Below, piece by piece: positions 33,800 to 44,059 of a DNA stretch of 64,000 nt. The notes beneath the pieces are model-generated. The model ran no database searches and was not told the DNA's origin. It was given only the letters and a program-made list of their open reading frames with translations. A program made the position numbers and the translations under genes. Positions within the stretch are counted from its first letter, which is position 1. Each line of letters starts with the position of its first letter. Source of the DNA: Petaurus breviceps papuanus (taxonomy: Eukaryota; Chordata; Mammalia; Diprotodontia; Petauridae); assembly GCA_028583685.1 (NCBI GenBank), contig JAMXIF010000042.1, positions 18,027,390 through 18,091,389 of the forward strand, in the 5' to 3' direction.

Positions 33800-34296
33800 G
33801 ATTTATTAATCAGAAAAATATAACTAAATATATTTGCTGTTTTTATATGTTGAATGAACCTGTTGAGAATTATCCATTAGCAACACCATTCTTCTTGCCT
33901 AGAATGCAATAATAGCCTCTCAGCTGGCTTATACTGCTTTCCATTGAACTGTGCAACTGATTACTCCTTCCTAGCCAGCAGTTTTAGGCTCCTTTTAGCA
34001 ATGGCTAATGGGACATTGTAGTAGATTCAACATCACTCAATAAACAGGTAATTTTGCTGCAGAGAGAGGGCAAGAATATGTAATAATTATTTCTGAACTT
34101 AAAAATTTGTGGATAAATTTGTAGCTCAGTACAAAAATAAATATCTATCAAAAGAAAGACTATGAATTTAGAAAATATTTTCAATGATAATTTTAAAGAC
34201 AGTACTATACTTTAGCAGGTGCTTCTTAAGTGGTTATTGAATTTGAATTGTTTTGTGCTCACATTTTTCTGTGGGCATTAGGTTTCTAAGGATACA
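33800..34296. other. No recognised feature
   Basis: Unique-looking DNA between the split L2 and the ATAC array. Confidence 0.45.
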
Positions 34297-34330
34297 TACA
34301 TACATACATACATATATACATACATATGTA
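34296..34330. repeat. (ATAC)n microsatellite
   Basis: About eight ACAT units at the edge of the antisense L1, where the A-tail of the element is expected. Confidence 0.88.
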
Positions 34331-34877
34331 TTTTATTACTATCTTTTATTTCTGTACAACTTTCATTTCTAAATACATCTTTTTGCTCTGCTCTACCCAG
34401 ACAACCATCCCTTATAACAACGAATGGAAAAAAACAAGTTTGACAAAGTATACATTATTTCTCATCATATTCCCTCACACCTGCAAAAAAAAAGAAGAGG
34501 GAACAAAGTTCATTTTCTCATCTCTTCTTCATTAACAAACTTGAACATCGTAATTGCACAAAGTTCATCCCTTTCCTTCTTTCCCTTTTTTAATTTCTAT
34601 GTATATTGTTGTAGTCATTTAGTAAATTATTTTCCAGACTCTTTTTTACTTCTTTCATTAGTTCACTTAATCTCCTCATACTTCTCTAAATTCTTCATAT
34701 TCATTGTTTCTTATAGTGCAATAATATTTCATTATATTCTTGTATATAATAAATAATGTTTGGTCTTTCTCTAATCAGGGGCATCTACTTTGTTTCTATT
34801 TTTTTTCTATCACAGAAAGTGCTACTATGAATATTTTGGTATATGTATATGTGTGTGTATACATACATATACATATT

Positions 34878-35511
34878 CAGTCTATTCTCATTATTTGTGG
34901 CTTCCATATTGGCAAATTTACCTACTTGCTCAAATTTATTAATAACCCCCAATTTAATACTCACGATACTTTTGCTGTCATTTGTGCTATATGTAAGAAC
35001 TATGAAAAATTTGGGTCATTATGCATTCCCAGCCGAGGTGGAATATGGTGATGTTCTGCCTTCTTGTCTCAGATTTTCTGTAAACAAATATCCTTTTAGT
35101 GATCTGTTTAGTGTCATGTTTTCCCACATTTTTAATGTTGACTTCACTATTCAAAATGGCTCTCAAGCATAGGTAGTGTTGAAGTGCTGTCTAGTGTACC
35201 TAAGGGCAAAAAGGCTGTGATGTGACTTACATGGAAAATACATGTGTTAGATAAGTTTTGTTCAGGCATGACTTATAGTGCTGTTGGCCATGACAATGTT
35301 AATGAATCAACAATTTGTTACATCCAGAAAAAGGAAGAAGAAATTTACCAATCTGTAACTGAGGCATCTCTGGAAAGTGTTAAACTAAAAGTTGTATGCA
35401 GAAGCTCATAGGGACCTAAGCGTATAGTTCCCTTACGGTATTGGCTCACTTTCAGTAATTCAATGTTTGTGGTGACTTTATAGAGCATAACTACTGGAAA
35501 TGATGAAAATT

Positions 35512-35518
<7 letters not shown>
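34878..35518 (+). mobile_element. pogo/Tigger-like DNA transposon, internally deleted
   Basis: The left end starts CAGTCTATTCTCATTATTTG and the right end finishes GAAATGATGAAAATTTACTCTG-like sequence, whose complement begins CAGAGTAAATTTTCATCATT; together these form an imperfect terminal inverted repeat. Inside, 35207-35398 reads (one stop) KKAVM, then VLDKFCSGMTYSAVGHDNVN and ESTICYIQKKEEEIYQSV. This is the helix-turn-helix (psq-like) DNA-binding N-terminus of Tigger-family transposases (typical form VLDLIxxGxSYAxVGxxYxVNESTIRxIxKxEKEI). The DDE catalytic domain is missing, so the copy is non-autonomous and dead. Confidence 0.72.

Positions 35519-35552
<34 letters not shown>
35515..35552. 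repeat. (GT)n microsatellite at the Tigger-like right end
   Basis: About 18 GT units between the transposon's right end and the resumed L1. Confidence 0.93.
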
Positions 35553-35554
<2 letters not shown>

Positions 35555-35679
35555 TAACCTTCTTTTCCTCTTTAACCTCCTGAGTCAATGTGTATAGTAG
35601 TTCAATCTCTGGGTCAAAAGATATGGATGTTTACAAAAGTATACTTTAAAGAGATACTGAATGTTCTTTTACCACCTCT

Positions 35680-36345
35680 GAGGCTTATCAAGAACAACTC
35701 AGTGATAATTTAAGACATCATAAGTTCAAACTTTAAGTTTCACTAAGAATTCCTATATCAGTGTGTAGTCCTGGGTACCTGAGAAAGTGGATAATTACAT
35801 CAAATTGTAAAAGTATGGGTTAGTTGTAGCTATGATTCATTTTGTGTGTTCACTTTTTAAAAAATATAGCATTGTATTTTCTCAACTAAAATTGAGATTT
35901 GAATTCTTGGAATTGTGATGAAACAATATCCTTGATAGGAGAACACGTGTAATAAAATTTTACAAATATAAAATATTAATTTTTGTTGTTTATGCTTCAG
36001 TGATAAACACTTAATTTGAACCACATTTCCATTGCAGTTCACCATTTTCCTTTGTTCTGAAGAAGTAGTTCTCTTAGACTAAATGTTTAATGCCTGATTT
36101 AAATCGTAGTATGAATTTCAAGGCAATAATTCTTTTGGAAGAGCTACTTTAATCATTTTTAATTTTGCCAGAAATAAAATATATTTCAGTTTTAATAGTA
36201 TTGACTTGTTAATTTTGGAGAGCTCAGACATGAATGAATTTTAAAGGTTGAAATTTTCTACATGCCTAGTTTCCAATGAGGAAGAATTTCTCAAATAAGT
36301 AGGGAAGAAATCCTGAGAGACCATTTATGACGCTCTAAAAGATGG
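35680..36345. other. Unique DNA, possible conserved non-coding sequence
   Basis: 36040-36230 is repeat-free and rich in TAAT cores (TTAATCATTTTTAATTTTGC; GACTTGTTAATTTTGGAGA). No coding signal. Confidence 0.35.
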
Positions 36346-36480
36346 TAGATTCATAGAATCTTAGATTGTGAAGGGAACAGAGAGATCTCTTTCAACCTCT
36401 ATTCAAATATAACATCCTTGGCATAAGGCAATTCTATGCAAAAATCTAACATGGACTTTAAAAGATTAAGGATATGTCTG
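36345..36480 (-). mobile_element. CR1/L3 LINE 3' terminus, antisense
   Basis: ATTCATAGAATCTTAGATTG followed by GGAACAGAGAGATCTCTTTC and ATCTAACATGGACTTTAAAA fits the complemented L3 terminus. Only the last 130 bp are recognisable. Confidence 0.55.
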
Positions 36481-36518
36481 TGATGTCTGAGAAACCATAG
36501 TCTTTAGGGCCTCTGTAT

Positions 36519-36716
36519 CAGATGTGTCAAATATGTGGCCTGCAGTGCCTGAGTACTGCTCAAACTAGATTAAAATATAATTTTGAAATATTTAACAATA
36601 AAATAAAATAAAATAGAGCATAGATGATATGTGTTTTCCAAGTCAGTAGATGGCCTGCAGGAATCTTTATGTAGAGTTTAGTGGCCTCTTGTTTCTATTT
36701 GAGTTTGATACCACTG
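36519..36716 (+). mobile_element. hAT-like non-autonomous element (family 1), copy with both ends
   Basis: Begins CAGATGTGTCAAATATGTGG and ends GAGTTTGATACCACTG, whose complement CAGTGGTATCAAACTC is an inverted repeat of the start. Flanks CTCTGTAT and GTCTATTT match 5 of 8 bases and resemble the hAT target nTCTAGAn. The interior is A/T-rich (ATTAAAATATAATTTTGAAA). Related copies lie at 32.86-33.13 kb and 29.43-29.57 kb. Confidence 0.7.
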
Positions 36717-36769
36717 GTCTATTTGATAATAAATAATTAATTGTTCTATTTTCTGGACTGATAGAATTT

Positions 36770-36930
36770 TACAGGTGACAGTTCATATTCTCTCATTTTA
36801 CAAATAAAGACTGAATCTTAGAGGGGTGAAGTGATTGTTCCAAGAATAAAATTATGGTAAAGGTCATAACTAGACCCTTGGTCTGTTTACTTCCAGTTCA
36901 TTTCTATTTCTACTCTACTACACTGTATCT
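36770..36930 (-). repeat. CORE-SINE, antisense
   Basis: CTCATTTTACAAATAAAGAC, GGTGAAGTGATTGTTCCAAG and CTACTCTACTACACTGTATC fit a diverged complemented CORE-SINE. Confidence 0.55.
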
Positions 36931-37070
36931 CATTGAATGGACCAGTTATTTGAGTGGAGTGCCTGTACAAGTATAATAATTTCTGGACAAACTGATTAAA
37001 ACTCTAAAAAATTATTGATTAAAAAATCCTAGATAAGAGAAATAAAATGTTGTTGATACCTTTCATAGGA

Positions 37071-37094
37071 ATATATATATATATGTATATATAT
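37071..37094. repeat. (AT)n microsatellite
   Basis: Interrupted AT array directly left of the 52-bp tandem repeat. Confidence 0.85.
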
Positions 37095-37225
37095 ATTCAA
37101 ATTATAGGATCTAATAGTATAGAAGACATACATTATTTAGAAATCTATTCAAATTATAGGATCTTATAGTATAGAAGATACACATTATTTAGAAATCTGT
37201 TCAAATTATACGATCATATAGTTAG
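37095..37225. repeat. 52-bp tandem repeat, 2.5 copies
   Basis: Units begin at 37095, 37147 and 37199 (ATTCAAATTATAGGATCTAA and variants). The first two are full length and differ at a few bases; the third is cut after about 27 bp. Directly preceded by an AT array (37071-37094). Confidence 0.88.
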
Positions 37226-37559
37226 ATGATGTTATGTAGTTCACTTCCTCCCTGAAGCTTAAGGAAATTTATATTTACAAGAGTGGTCTGTGTTATTTGA
37301 AAAAAACTATAGAGCTCTGTAATTCAGAATGGAAAAGAAAAAAAAATGTAAGAGTATATTAATAGCATGATTTGTTTTCCCAGGGATTATATTTATTAGG
37401 AAATATATTAATCTAAGTCACATTGGGTCATATTCATCTAAGTATCTTTGTCAATGAACTTTGTTTTTCCTTAATTTTCCAGAATGTGATGTGATACTGA
37501 ATTACATGTGTTAATTGTCATAGCTTAGTTAAGAACAAATCTAAAGGTAAAATTATTTT
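37225..37559. other. No recognised feature
   Basis: AT-rich, unique-looking sequence left of a type-B SINE. Confidence 0.45.
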
Positions 37560-37575
37560 TGAGTATGTGTTTATT

Positions 37576-37738
37576 TTTGTTTTGTTTTTTTTAAAGCAAT
37601 TGGTGTTAAGTAATTTGCTCAAGGTTACACGGCCAGTTATTTCTGGGTGTGGTGCTAAGTATCTGAGCCCGGATTCGATCACAGGTCATCCCAACTGTGG
37701 GGCCGGTGCTCTAACTCTCTGAGCCACCTGGCCACCAC
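37576..37738 (-). mobile_element. tRNA-derived SINE, type B, with 17-bp TSD
   Basis: Same family as 23.1 kb: GTTATTTCTGGGTGTGGTGC, TGAGCCCGGATTCGATCACA and CTCTCTGAGCCACCTGGCCA, with the T-run (A-tail) on the left. Flanked by TTGAGTATGTGTTTATT at 37559-37575 and 37739-37755, an exact target-site duplication. Confidence 0.9.
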
Positions 37739-37784
37739 TTGAGTATGTGTTTATTAAGAGTAGTAAAAATGAGAATGAGGGTTA

Positions 37785-37985
37785 ATGATAGTGTAATGGA
37801 AAATGAACTAGCTGTGGAGTCAGTGGGCCCAGGTTCAAATCTCAGCTCTGACACAATCTATGTGATGCTGAGCAAGTAATTCAGCTTCCCTGGTCCTCAA
37901 TTTTCTCAAGCTGTATTAAAAGGGGTCTGGAATAGATGAGGCCTTTTGGCTCTGGAGTTAGGATCCTTTGTATCATGGAGTTTTT
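37785..37985 (+). repeat. CORE-SINE, sense
   Basis: GTGTAATGGAAAATGAACTA, GGCCCAGGTTCAAATCTCAG (B-box), TCAATTTTCTCAAGCTGTAT and GGAATAGATGAGGCCTTTTG. Near full length, just right of a type-B SINE. Confidence 0.68.
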
Positions 37986-39235
37986 CTGAACTAGACCAGA
38001 GGGCAGCCACACTTGGAATCTTGCCCTGAGGTCAAATACATTTTCATCATTTACAAGTTAGACTATCATCAGGTCACTCTCACAGAGGAAGGATTATTTG
38101 ACCAGAATAACCAAAAAAAAAAAAAAGCCCTGAAAAACAAACAAAAAGCCCCCATAACCACAGCAACAACAACTGCGATGTGTTTTGGAAAGAAGGCATC
38201 CCTTCCTATGGACTAATGAAGATAATCAGTTACTCCTTCTGTTCTTAATTTCTATGATTCATTACTCTTAAAACTATGTATTTTACCAAAGCAGTAGTAC
38301 TGATAAACAACAGCAAGGTCAATATTTGTGATCTTTTGATGCTAATATCTATTTTCCTAGTGAACAATGCAAATCCAATGAATAAGAAAGAGGAATACTT
38401 ATTAAATATTCCTTGAAATGATATGATGTTGTAAAGGTAATTTTAAACCTTTTTATGGAGTTCCTAAACTGCATTCTATGTTGTATAACATAGTTCTTTG
38501 CAGGGTCACTCTGCATGTAAAAAAGGAGCCCATCGTATTTGTACATAACTTTTACACTGCTCTCCATTCCACATAGAAGCTTCACTAAGCCTATTTACTT
38601 TGTACATGTTCCCTAATGTGATGTCCAGATGAACCAAGATATTTTGGCTCTCTAAGCCATAAAGCATTGGTAATTGGTATGCTATAGTTCAAACGTATAG
38701 GCCCACACTTTAGTCTTCTTCCTGGTCTTTGTATTTCAAGTATCTTTCAATACTGAAAATAAGGATTATTACTTGTAAACTTTGATAGTAAATTCTGCAT
38801 TAATTTATTGACAACAAAGTTTATTTGTTATTAATAAACTTGTATGTTCCTAAACTGACAACATTGGGTTAAACATTAAAAGAGCTTTTAATTTTAGAGT
38901 AACTCAGAGAATATAAAAGGAATACAAACACATTCTTTCAGTGGTGATGAGTTATTATTCTTTTTTTGATTTGGAAGGATTTTTCATATTGTACCTCTAA
39001 CAATTAAGAGAGAAGAATCATTTGAAGTTATAAGTAAGTTGCAACGTGACTTAAAAGTTATCATCCTTAGATACTGCCCTCTCACTGGTGAAAAATGGAA
39101 GAAAGCCTTCCATTCATTTCTTGCCTAGCTTTCTCTGAATTGGCATTTGTTTTTCCTTTATTCTATTTTATTTCTTTCCTTATTCTTATACCCACTATGC
39201 TACCTGAGGAAGGGCCTTATAGGGTTTATCCATTT
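37985..39235. other. No recognised feature
   Basis: Unique AT-rich DNA. The frames at 38013 (67 aa) and 38349 minus (78 aa) lack motifs. Confidence 0.45.
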
Positions 39236-39450
39236 GTTCATTTATTCAGCAAACGCTGAGAGACTTCAGTGTCCCCAGCATTATACCATTTACTGAAAAG
39301 GAGAAAAAAAATAATTATATGACCAGGTACCCTGTGCTTAAGGCCTGTCTATTTAGATGTGAAGATAAGACAAACATGAAATACTTAAACAGTAATGTAA
39401 GGCAATATAAAGTAACTCTCAAACGAAATGATAGAGATAATCAGTATTAT
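39235..39450 (-). mobile_element. Probable L2 3' tail, antisense
   Basis: ATTTATTCAGCAAACGCTGA, CAGCATTATACCATTTACTG and TGAAGATAAGACAAACATGA roughly follow the complemented L2 end. Diverged, so low certainty. Confidence 0.4.
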
Positions 39451-39814
39451 CAGAATTCAGTGAAGGGAGTGCTCATTATAGGCTTGAGTATTTGGAGACT
39501 TCATGGAGGCTTAAATTCTTCTTTGATGCTTTTCCTGATCTCTCTAGCCTTGTGATTTCTCCTTCCTCAGACTTCAGATAGAAAGCACTTTGCACCCATT
39601 AGCATTTCATTTGTTTTATTTGTTATCTGTTTTATAACAACAATAAATAATTACAAACGTTTTTAGTCATTTATATTACAAATTCTTACAGTCCCCACTA
39701 CTTGACAGTAAAGACTGTCATGGTGAGTATCATGTCTTTTCATCATTTTGTCATTCCCATTGCCTATTCTCATATTCTTCACTTAAGTAAATCAGTAAAG
39801 GTTGAATTTAATTG

Positions 39815-39985
39815 ACTTATTCAGGTCAGTAGAACTGAGTTCAAATTTCTACTCACTTACTAAGAGTATAACTTTGGGCATGTCATTCAACTCTTCTAGA
39901 TCTCACTTTCCTTATTACTAAGAAGGGATTGACTGGAGATTTTCTAAAGTCCCTTCTAATTCTGAAACTCTTTGGTTACTCTGAT
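39815..39985 (+). repeat. CORE-SINE, sense
   Basis: ACTGAGTTCAAATTTCTACT, CACTTTCCTTATTACTAAGA and TTTTCTAAAGTCCCTTCTAA follow the head to CORE to 3' order. Confidence 0.65.
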
Positions 39986-42690
39986 TCCAGAATGGATAGG
40001 TTTTCAATGACCCAAAAGAGAGAAATAGCCATTTCAGGGAAGGCACAAATTTCAAGCTAAGGAGGAACTCATTTTTGAAGGCCAGGGAGGAAATGGGTCT
40101 GCTACAGAATTTGTTTTAGAGAGAAATAGGAACTAAGGTTCAACATGTAGGATGAGTGCAAAGATTTTCTTCCCTAGTCAGTGAAAATCGTGTGAGGATT
40201 GTTCTCTGAAGTAGTCAGGCTAAATGAACGTGTTGGGAAATATTGCTGCATCATACCTTTGGTTTAAACCCAACATTATCCCTTCAGCTTTATGAAAACT
40301 CAGGTTATGTCATTTTCTTACTGTTCTCAGTTCAGATCCATTCTTCCCACACAGAACATCTCTTCTTTCTTCCCCTCTTATCCCCACCTAAGTAACAACC
40401 AAAATCACAAACCAAAATCAATCAATCACTTTCAAATCCCAACTATTCACTAAGCAGGAGATGCTTTTTTCTTTTAAATTCCAGTCCTTTATCTTTTGTA
40501 GGACAATGCAGTCTTACAGCTCTGAGCCACCAGGAATGTAACAAGTGGCTTTGGGAAGTAGCAGATGTCTCCCTGCCTTTTGCTTTTTTCAGGCGGTCAG
40601 AAATGTGTAACTTTGCCTCTGTGATTTCTCCATGGAATTCTTTTCTCCCTAGCAGTTGGAATTCAGAAAAATCAGCAATTGACAACAGAAGTTAAGTGCC
40701 CAAGACTGGACCTCTCTAATAAGCCCTGAGACTTTTAATGAGTGTCCTCTAGAGCTGAGCCACTAACAAACCATCATGGACTTCCTTGATCAGTTTAATT
40801 GGAGGACAGACGGTCTTAACCATTTAAAAAAGCTGACAGAATGATTTAATTCCAAACCTTCCCCTATAGCAAGACCTATGACTCAATAGCCCACCCTTTT
40901 GGCCACATGGAATACTGGTACTTTTGACATTTTAATCACATTTCCAATTCTCATTTTTAGGTTATTTTATTTCCTTGCAGAATGAGTTTGATTTTTGACT
41001 TTTACACAACAAATACAAGATGATAGAAAGTTTAAATTAGGTCTAATATCTCATAACTAGAGATGCCTTAGAGAGAAAGCAGTTTGGGACATTTTTAATG
41101 ACTGTCCTTTGTAGATTTTATTTATCTATTTTTTAAACCATATCACACCCTCTGCCTTTTTATATCTTTACTATTTAGAAATCACTAGAAATATTATGGT
41201 AAATGAGATGATCCTTCACATTAAATGTGTTTTCTTTTTCTTAACCAATTAAAATATTTGGAAAATTGGATTTTTATATTAAAACATTTATTATAGATAC
41301 TGATAAATGTGAGATTAATGGCTAAAACAGTCATTTTAGATGGATAATTTAGATTTTTATCATTTATTAATCATGGAAAGTAAACCTGCTGTATAAGTAA
41401 TTTTAGTTTTATCAAGAAGATAAATTGTTCTAGCTAATGAATGTATAGATATTCTATGCCAAAGGCATTTGGAGTAATCTGTTAATCATTTAACTGTGTC
41501 AGGGCATATGTTATGTCTTCATAAAGCAATTAAAACACATAACTTTCTCCAGTGAAATGTGTGTTGGCCTTCACTGCCTAAAGCAAATTAAAATAACATT
41601 TGTCTTAGGATATGTTTCAGTGTTACAGACACAAAATTCAGTGGGCACAGTATCTTAAGGCAATAACATGGGAGTTGGATGTCACTATACAGAAGAGAGT
41701 GTTATTACTTCTAATACGTGGGGTGAGGTTGCAAATCACTTCTACAGTAGTGCTTCACTAATGACTAAGGGCTTGCTGGCTCCCATGTACCTCTCAAAGT
41801 GGATGGTTTCTTGGCGAAAATTCTCAGGGGGCTTTTTTCTCTTACCAGTGCCTGGGGATTTACATCTGTATCTCCCATTAGCACTAATGGGAGCTCCTTG
41901 CATACAAACTGTCCACTTATGGATGGAAAAACAGACCCCTAACTAATATTCTTGCTCCATTTATCTGGCTTTTGGAGACAGACAAAGGGTTACATTAATA
42001 GGGCTTTAATAGTCTTATAGTGCCATTATGCTAATAGAGATTTTTGTCAGCTCTTTTTTGGAGATCCATAATTCAACTTTTAAAACTCTTTTTTTGGGGG
42101 GGGGGAGCAGAAACATTAAAAAAAATCCAGATAAGGCAAATGAACTGCAACAACAAGTACCATTTTACTATTAGGGAAATTGTTTTTTACAGTAGTAGAG
42201 GGAGGATCAGGATCCTGTTGTTTTTCAGACTCCACCTTGATCTGTCCCGACTTCAAGTCTGGGCTTAATCCAGAAATGAGAAAAAATTGCTAAATATTGT
42301 TCCTAATCTCTCCTTCTTTAGACTTTTCCCCTCCCAATCTTATGTCTCACTTCCCTGTGGAGGATGGAATTATTGCAATTAAAGCAAGTCTGTTGGGATT
42401 CACATGGTAACAGGTTCCTGTTCCCCCAATACCTCTGGGATCCTTTAAAACACATGAGATGTTAATGTTATTGAGCTAAGGTACTACCTTTTTCTTATCT
42501 ATTTCTCCTTTTCCTCAATACCAATGAATTATCTTCCATTCTTTTTCACAGTTTCTCTTCCTCACACTCCTATACCAAAGTAAAGCCAATCTTTTTTTCC
42601 TGGTTATAGAGACCTGAGCAACAGCTTTCTCTGGGCACAGGATGTGGAACGCTATAAATTCAATAGTTAATTCAACCAAGCAATTGGAGT
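39985..42690. other. Long unique stretch, candidate conserved non-coding DNA
   Basis: Almost repeat-free for 2.7 kb. The blocks 40740-40870, 41230-41620 and 41740-42060 are non-repetitive, dense in TTAATTG/TTTAAT/ATTAAT-type homeodomain cores, and include a small palindrome-like TCCCATTAGCACTAATGGGA at 41874-41893. No splice-bounded exon is evident; the 92-aa frame at 41668 has no recognised domain. Confidence 0.4.
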
Positions 42691-42870
42691 CATTGAAAGG
42701 GCTCTGAACTGTTAGGAAGTCCCTGACCCTGACCCAAGTCCCTGCTCTCTCATTTACCAAACATTTGAGTCTGGTCAAGTTATTTAACCACTCAGCCTCA
42801 GTTTTCTCATCTGTCAAATAAAGATCATAATACTTAAGATTATTTACCTCATAGAATGATATCAATCAAG
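42690..42870 (+). repeat. CORE-SINE, sense
   Basis: AGGGCTCTGAACTGTTAGGA, GAGTCTGGTCAAGTTATTTA, CCTCAGTTTTCTCATCTGTC and TTATTTACCTCATAGAATGA. The minus-strand 116-aa open frame at 42515-42865 runs through it and is spurious. Confidence 0.7.
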
Positions 42871-42962
42871 ATTATATCAAATTAATCAACAGATATTTAT
42901 TACATACTTGCTTTGTCCTAGGGATATAAATACATGGAATGAAAAAACCACAGATTGTTCAA

Positions 42963-43090
42963 ATCCTCTTTTTTAAAGAACATAATAGATTTGCAGTTTA
43001 ATATGCAATCATCTTTTTAAATAACTCTATTATGTTATGGAAATGTTTGTTTTATTTCATGAATTAAAAATAAAATAAATAAAATCTTTA
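42963..43090 (+). mobile_element. Old L1-type 3' UTR fragment inside L2
   Basis: TAATAGATTTGCAGTTTAAT, ATTATGTTATGGAAATGTTT and the A-rich end AATTAAAAATAAAATAAAT match, in opposite orientation, the piece at 31860-32040. The shared sequence and A-rich end suggest the 3' end of the same old LINE family; the exact family is uncertain. Confidence 0.5.
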
Positions 43091-43261
43091 AAAAGGAGCT
43101 TGTATTCTAATGAGAAAGACAAGGGCACATATAAGTACACACAGAATAAATATAAAGAGAATAAATACAAACAAGCACAAAGCAATTACATAAAAGATAA
43201 TTTGTGAAGTAAGAGTCTAGTAGTTAAGAGGATAGGAAGGGCTTAATGTAGAGGTAGTTGT

Positions 43262-43427
43262 ATTTTTTTTTTGCTTTTTGGAGGTGGGAGGGCAGGGCAA
43301 TTGGGGTTAAGAGACTTGCCCAAGGTCACAAGGCTAGTAAGTGTTAAGTGTCTGAGGCCAGATTTGAACTCAGGTCCTTCTGACTCCAGGGCTGGTGCTC
43401 TATTCAACTGCACCACCTAGCTGCCCC
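43262..43427 (-). mobile_element. tRNA-derived marsupial SINE (type A) inserted in L2
   Basis: The complement of CACCACCTAGCTGCCC marks the head, AACTCAGGTCCTTCTGACTC the B-box side, and a T-run at 43262-43272 the A-tail. A short GTAGTT repeat at 43254-43259 and 43429-43434 is probably what remains of the target-site duplication. It interrupts the antisense L2 at 42.9-44.1 kb. Confidence 0.87.
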
Positions 43428-44059
43428 AGTAGTTTTTTTTTTAAGGAAAAGAGGGTGAGGTGGAATTGTGGAGGCATTACATTTCAGGCATAAATGGTGG
43501 CTAGTGCAAATTCATGGAGTCCCAGGATGGAATATTGTGTGTCAGCAGCAGAGTGCCATATTTCTTTAACAGTAGTATGTGGTACTGGAAATAATATCCA
43601 GTAAAGCTGGAAAGATATGTTGGGATAAAATTGTGAAGGACTTCAGAAACTAAAAAAAATCAATTTATATGTTATCCTAGAAGCAATAGGAAGCCACTCG
43701 GGTTGATTGATTTAGGGAAGACCTATAAGGAAAATAAATTTGTGATGGATAGACTGGAGTAGTGATAGAATTGAGGCTAGATGACCAGTTAGGAGGCTAT
43801 AGGAATAAACTGGGTGAAAGGTGATAAGGGCCTGAACTAAGGTAGTGGTGGTGAGTCTCTTTACAAAGAAGGGTCCAGATGTGGTATATTATAGGAGAGG
43901 AAATTGCAAGATTTCACAACTGATTGAATATATGTGATTAGAAAGAATGAGGGGTTAAGGATGACTGCCTGGTTATCAAACTGGGAATTGGAGAAGGATG
44001 TCAGTGTTTTCAATAGAAATAGGGATATGTGGAAGATGAATGGATTTGTGAGGGAAAAT

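Larger units (their letters stand above)
32250..33800 (+). mobile_element. L2 LINE, RT to 3' end, split by two later insertions
   Basis: RT motif SVPQVSALGPLLFF (L2 form GVPQGSVLGPLLF) lies at about 32309-32350. The C-terminal part contains AAGTCTGACCATGGTACTT at about 32757. The element is broken by a hAT-like element (about 32860-33125) and an L1 fragment (33160-33330), then resumes with AGAATGTACTCCCTTCTGCC and the typical L2 3' end (ATATAAGCTTCTTGAGGACA, CCTAGCACAAAGTAAAC) at 33720-33800. The matching L2 order on both sides shows a single original element. Confidence 0.8.
34330..35680 (-). mobile_element. Old L1 3' end, antisense, split by a Tigger-like transposon
   Basis: The minus-strand L1 3' UTR and ORF2 tail run over about 34330-34860 (TAGTGCAATAATATTTCATT; GGGGCATCTACTTTGTTTC; GCTACTATGAATATTTTGG). 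The element resumes after the transposon and a (GT)n array, at about 35555-35680 (CTCTGGGTCAAAAGATATGG, an L1 ORF2 landmark). The central 34878-35518 belongs to the later insertion. Confidence 0.7.

Noticed and set aside
42515-42865. 116-aa minus-strand open frame
   Set aside because: It reads through a CORE-SINE and flanking DNA and shows no domain.
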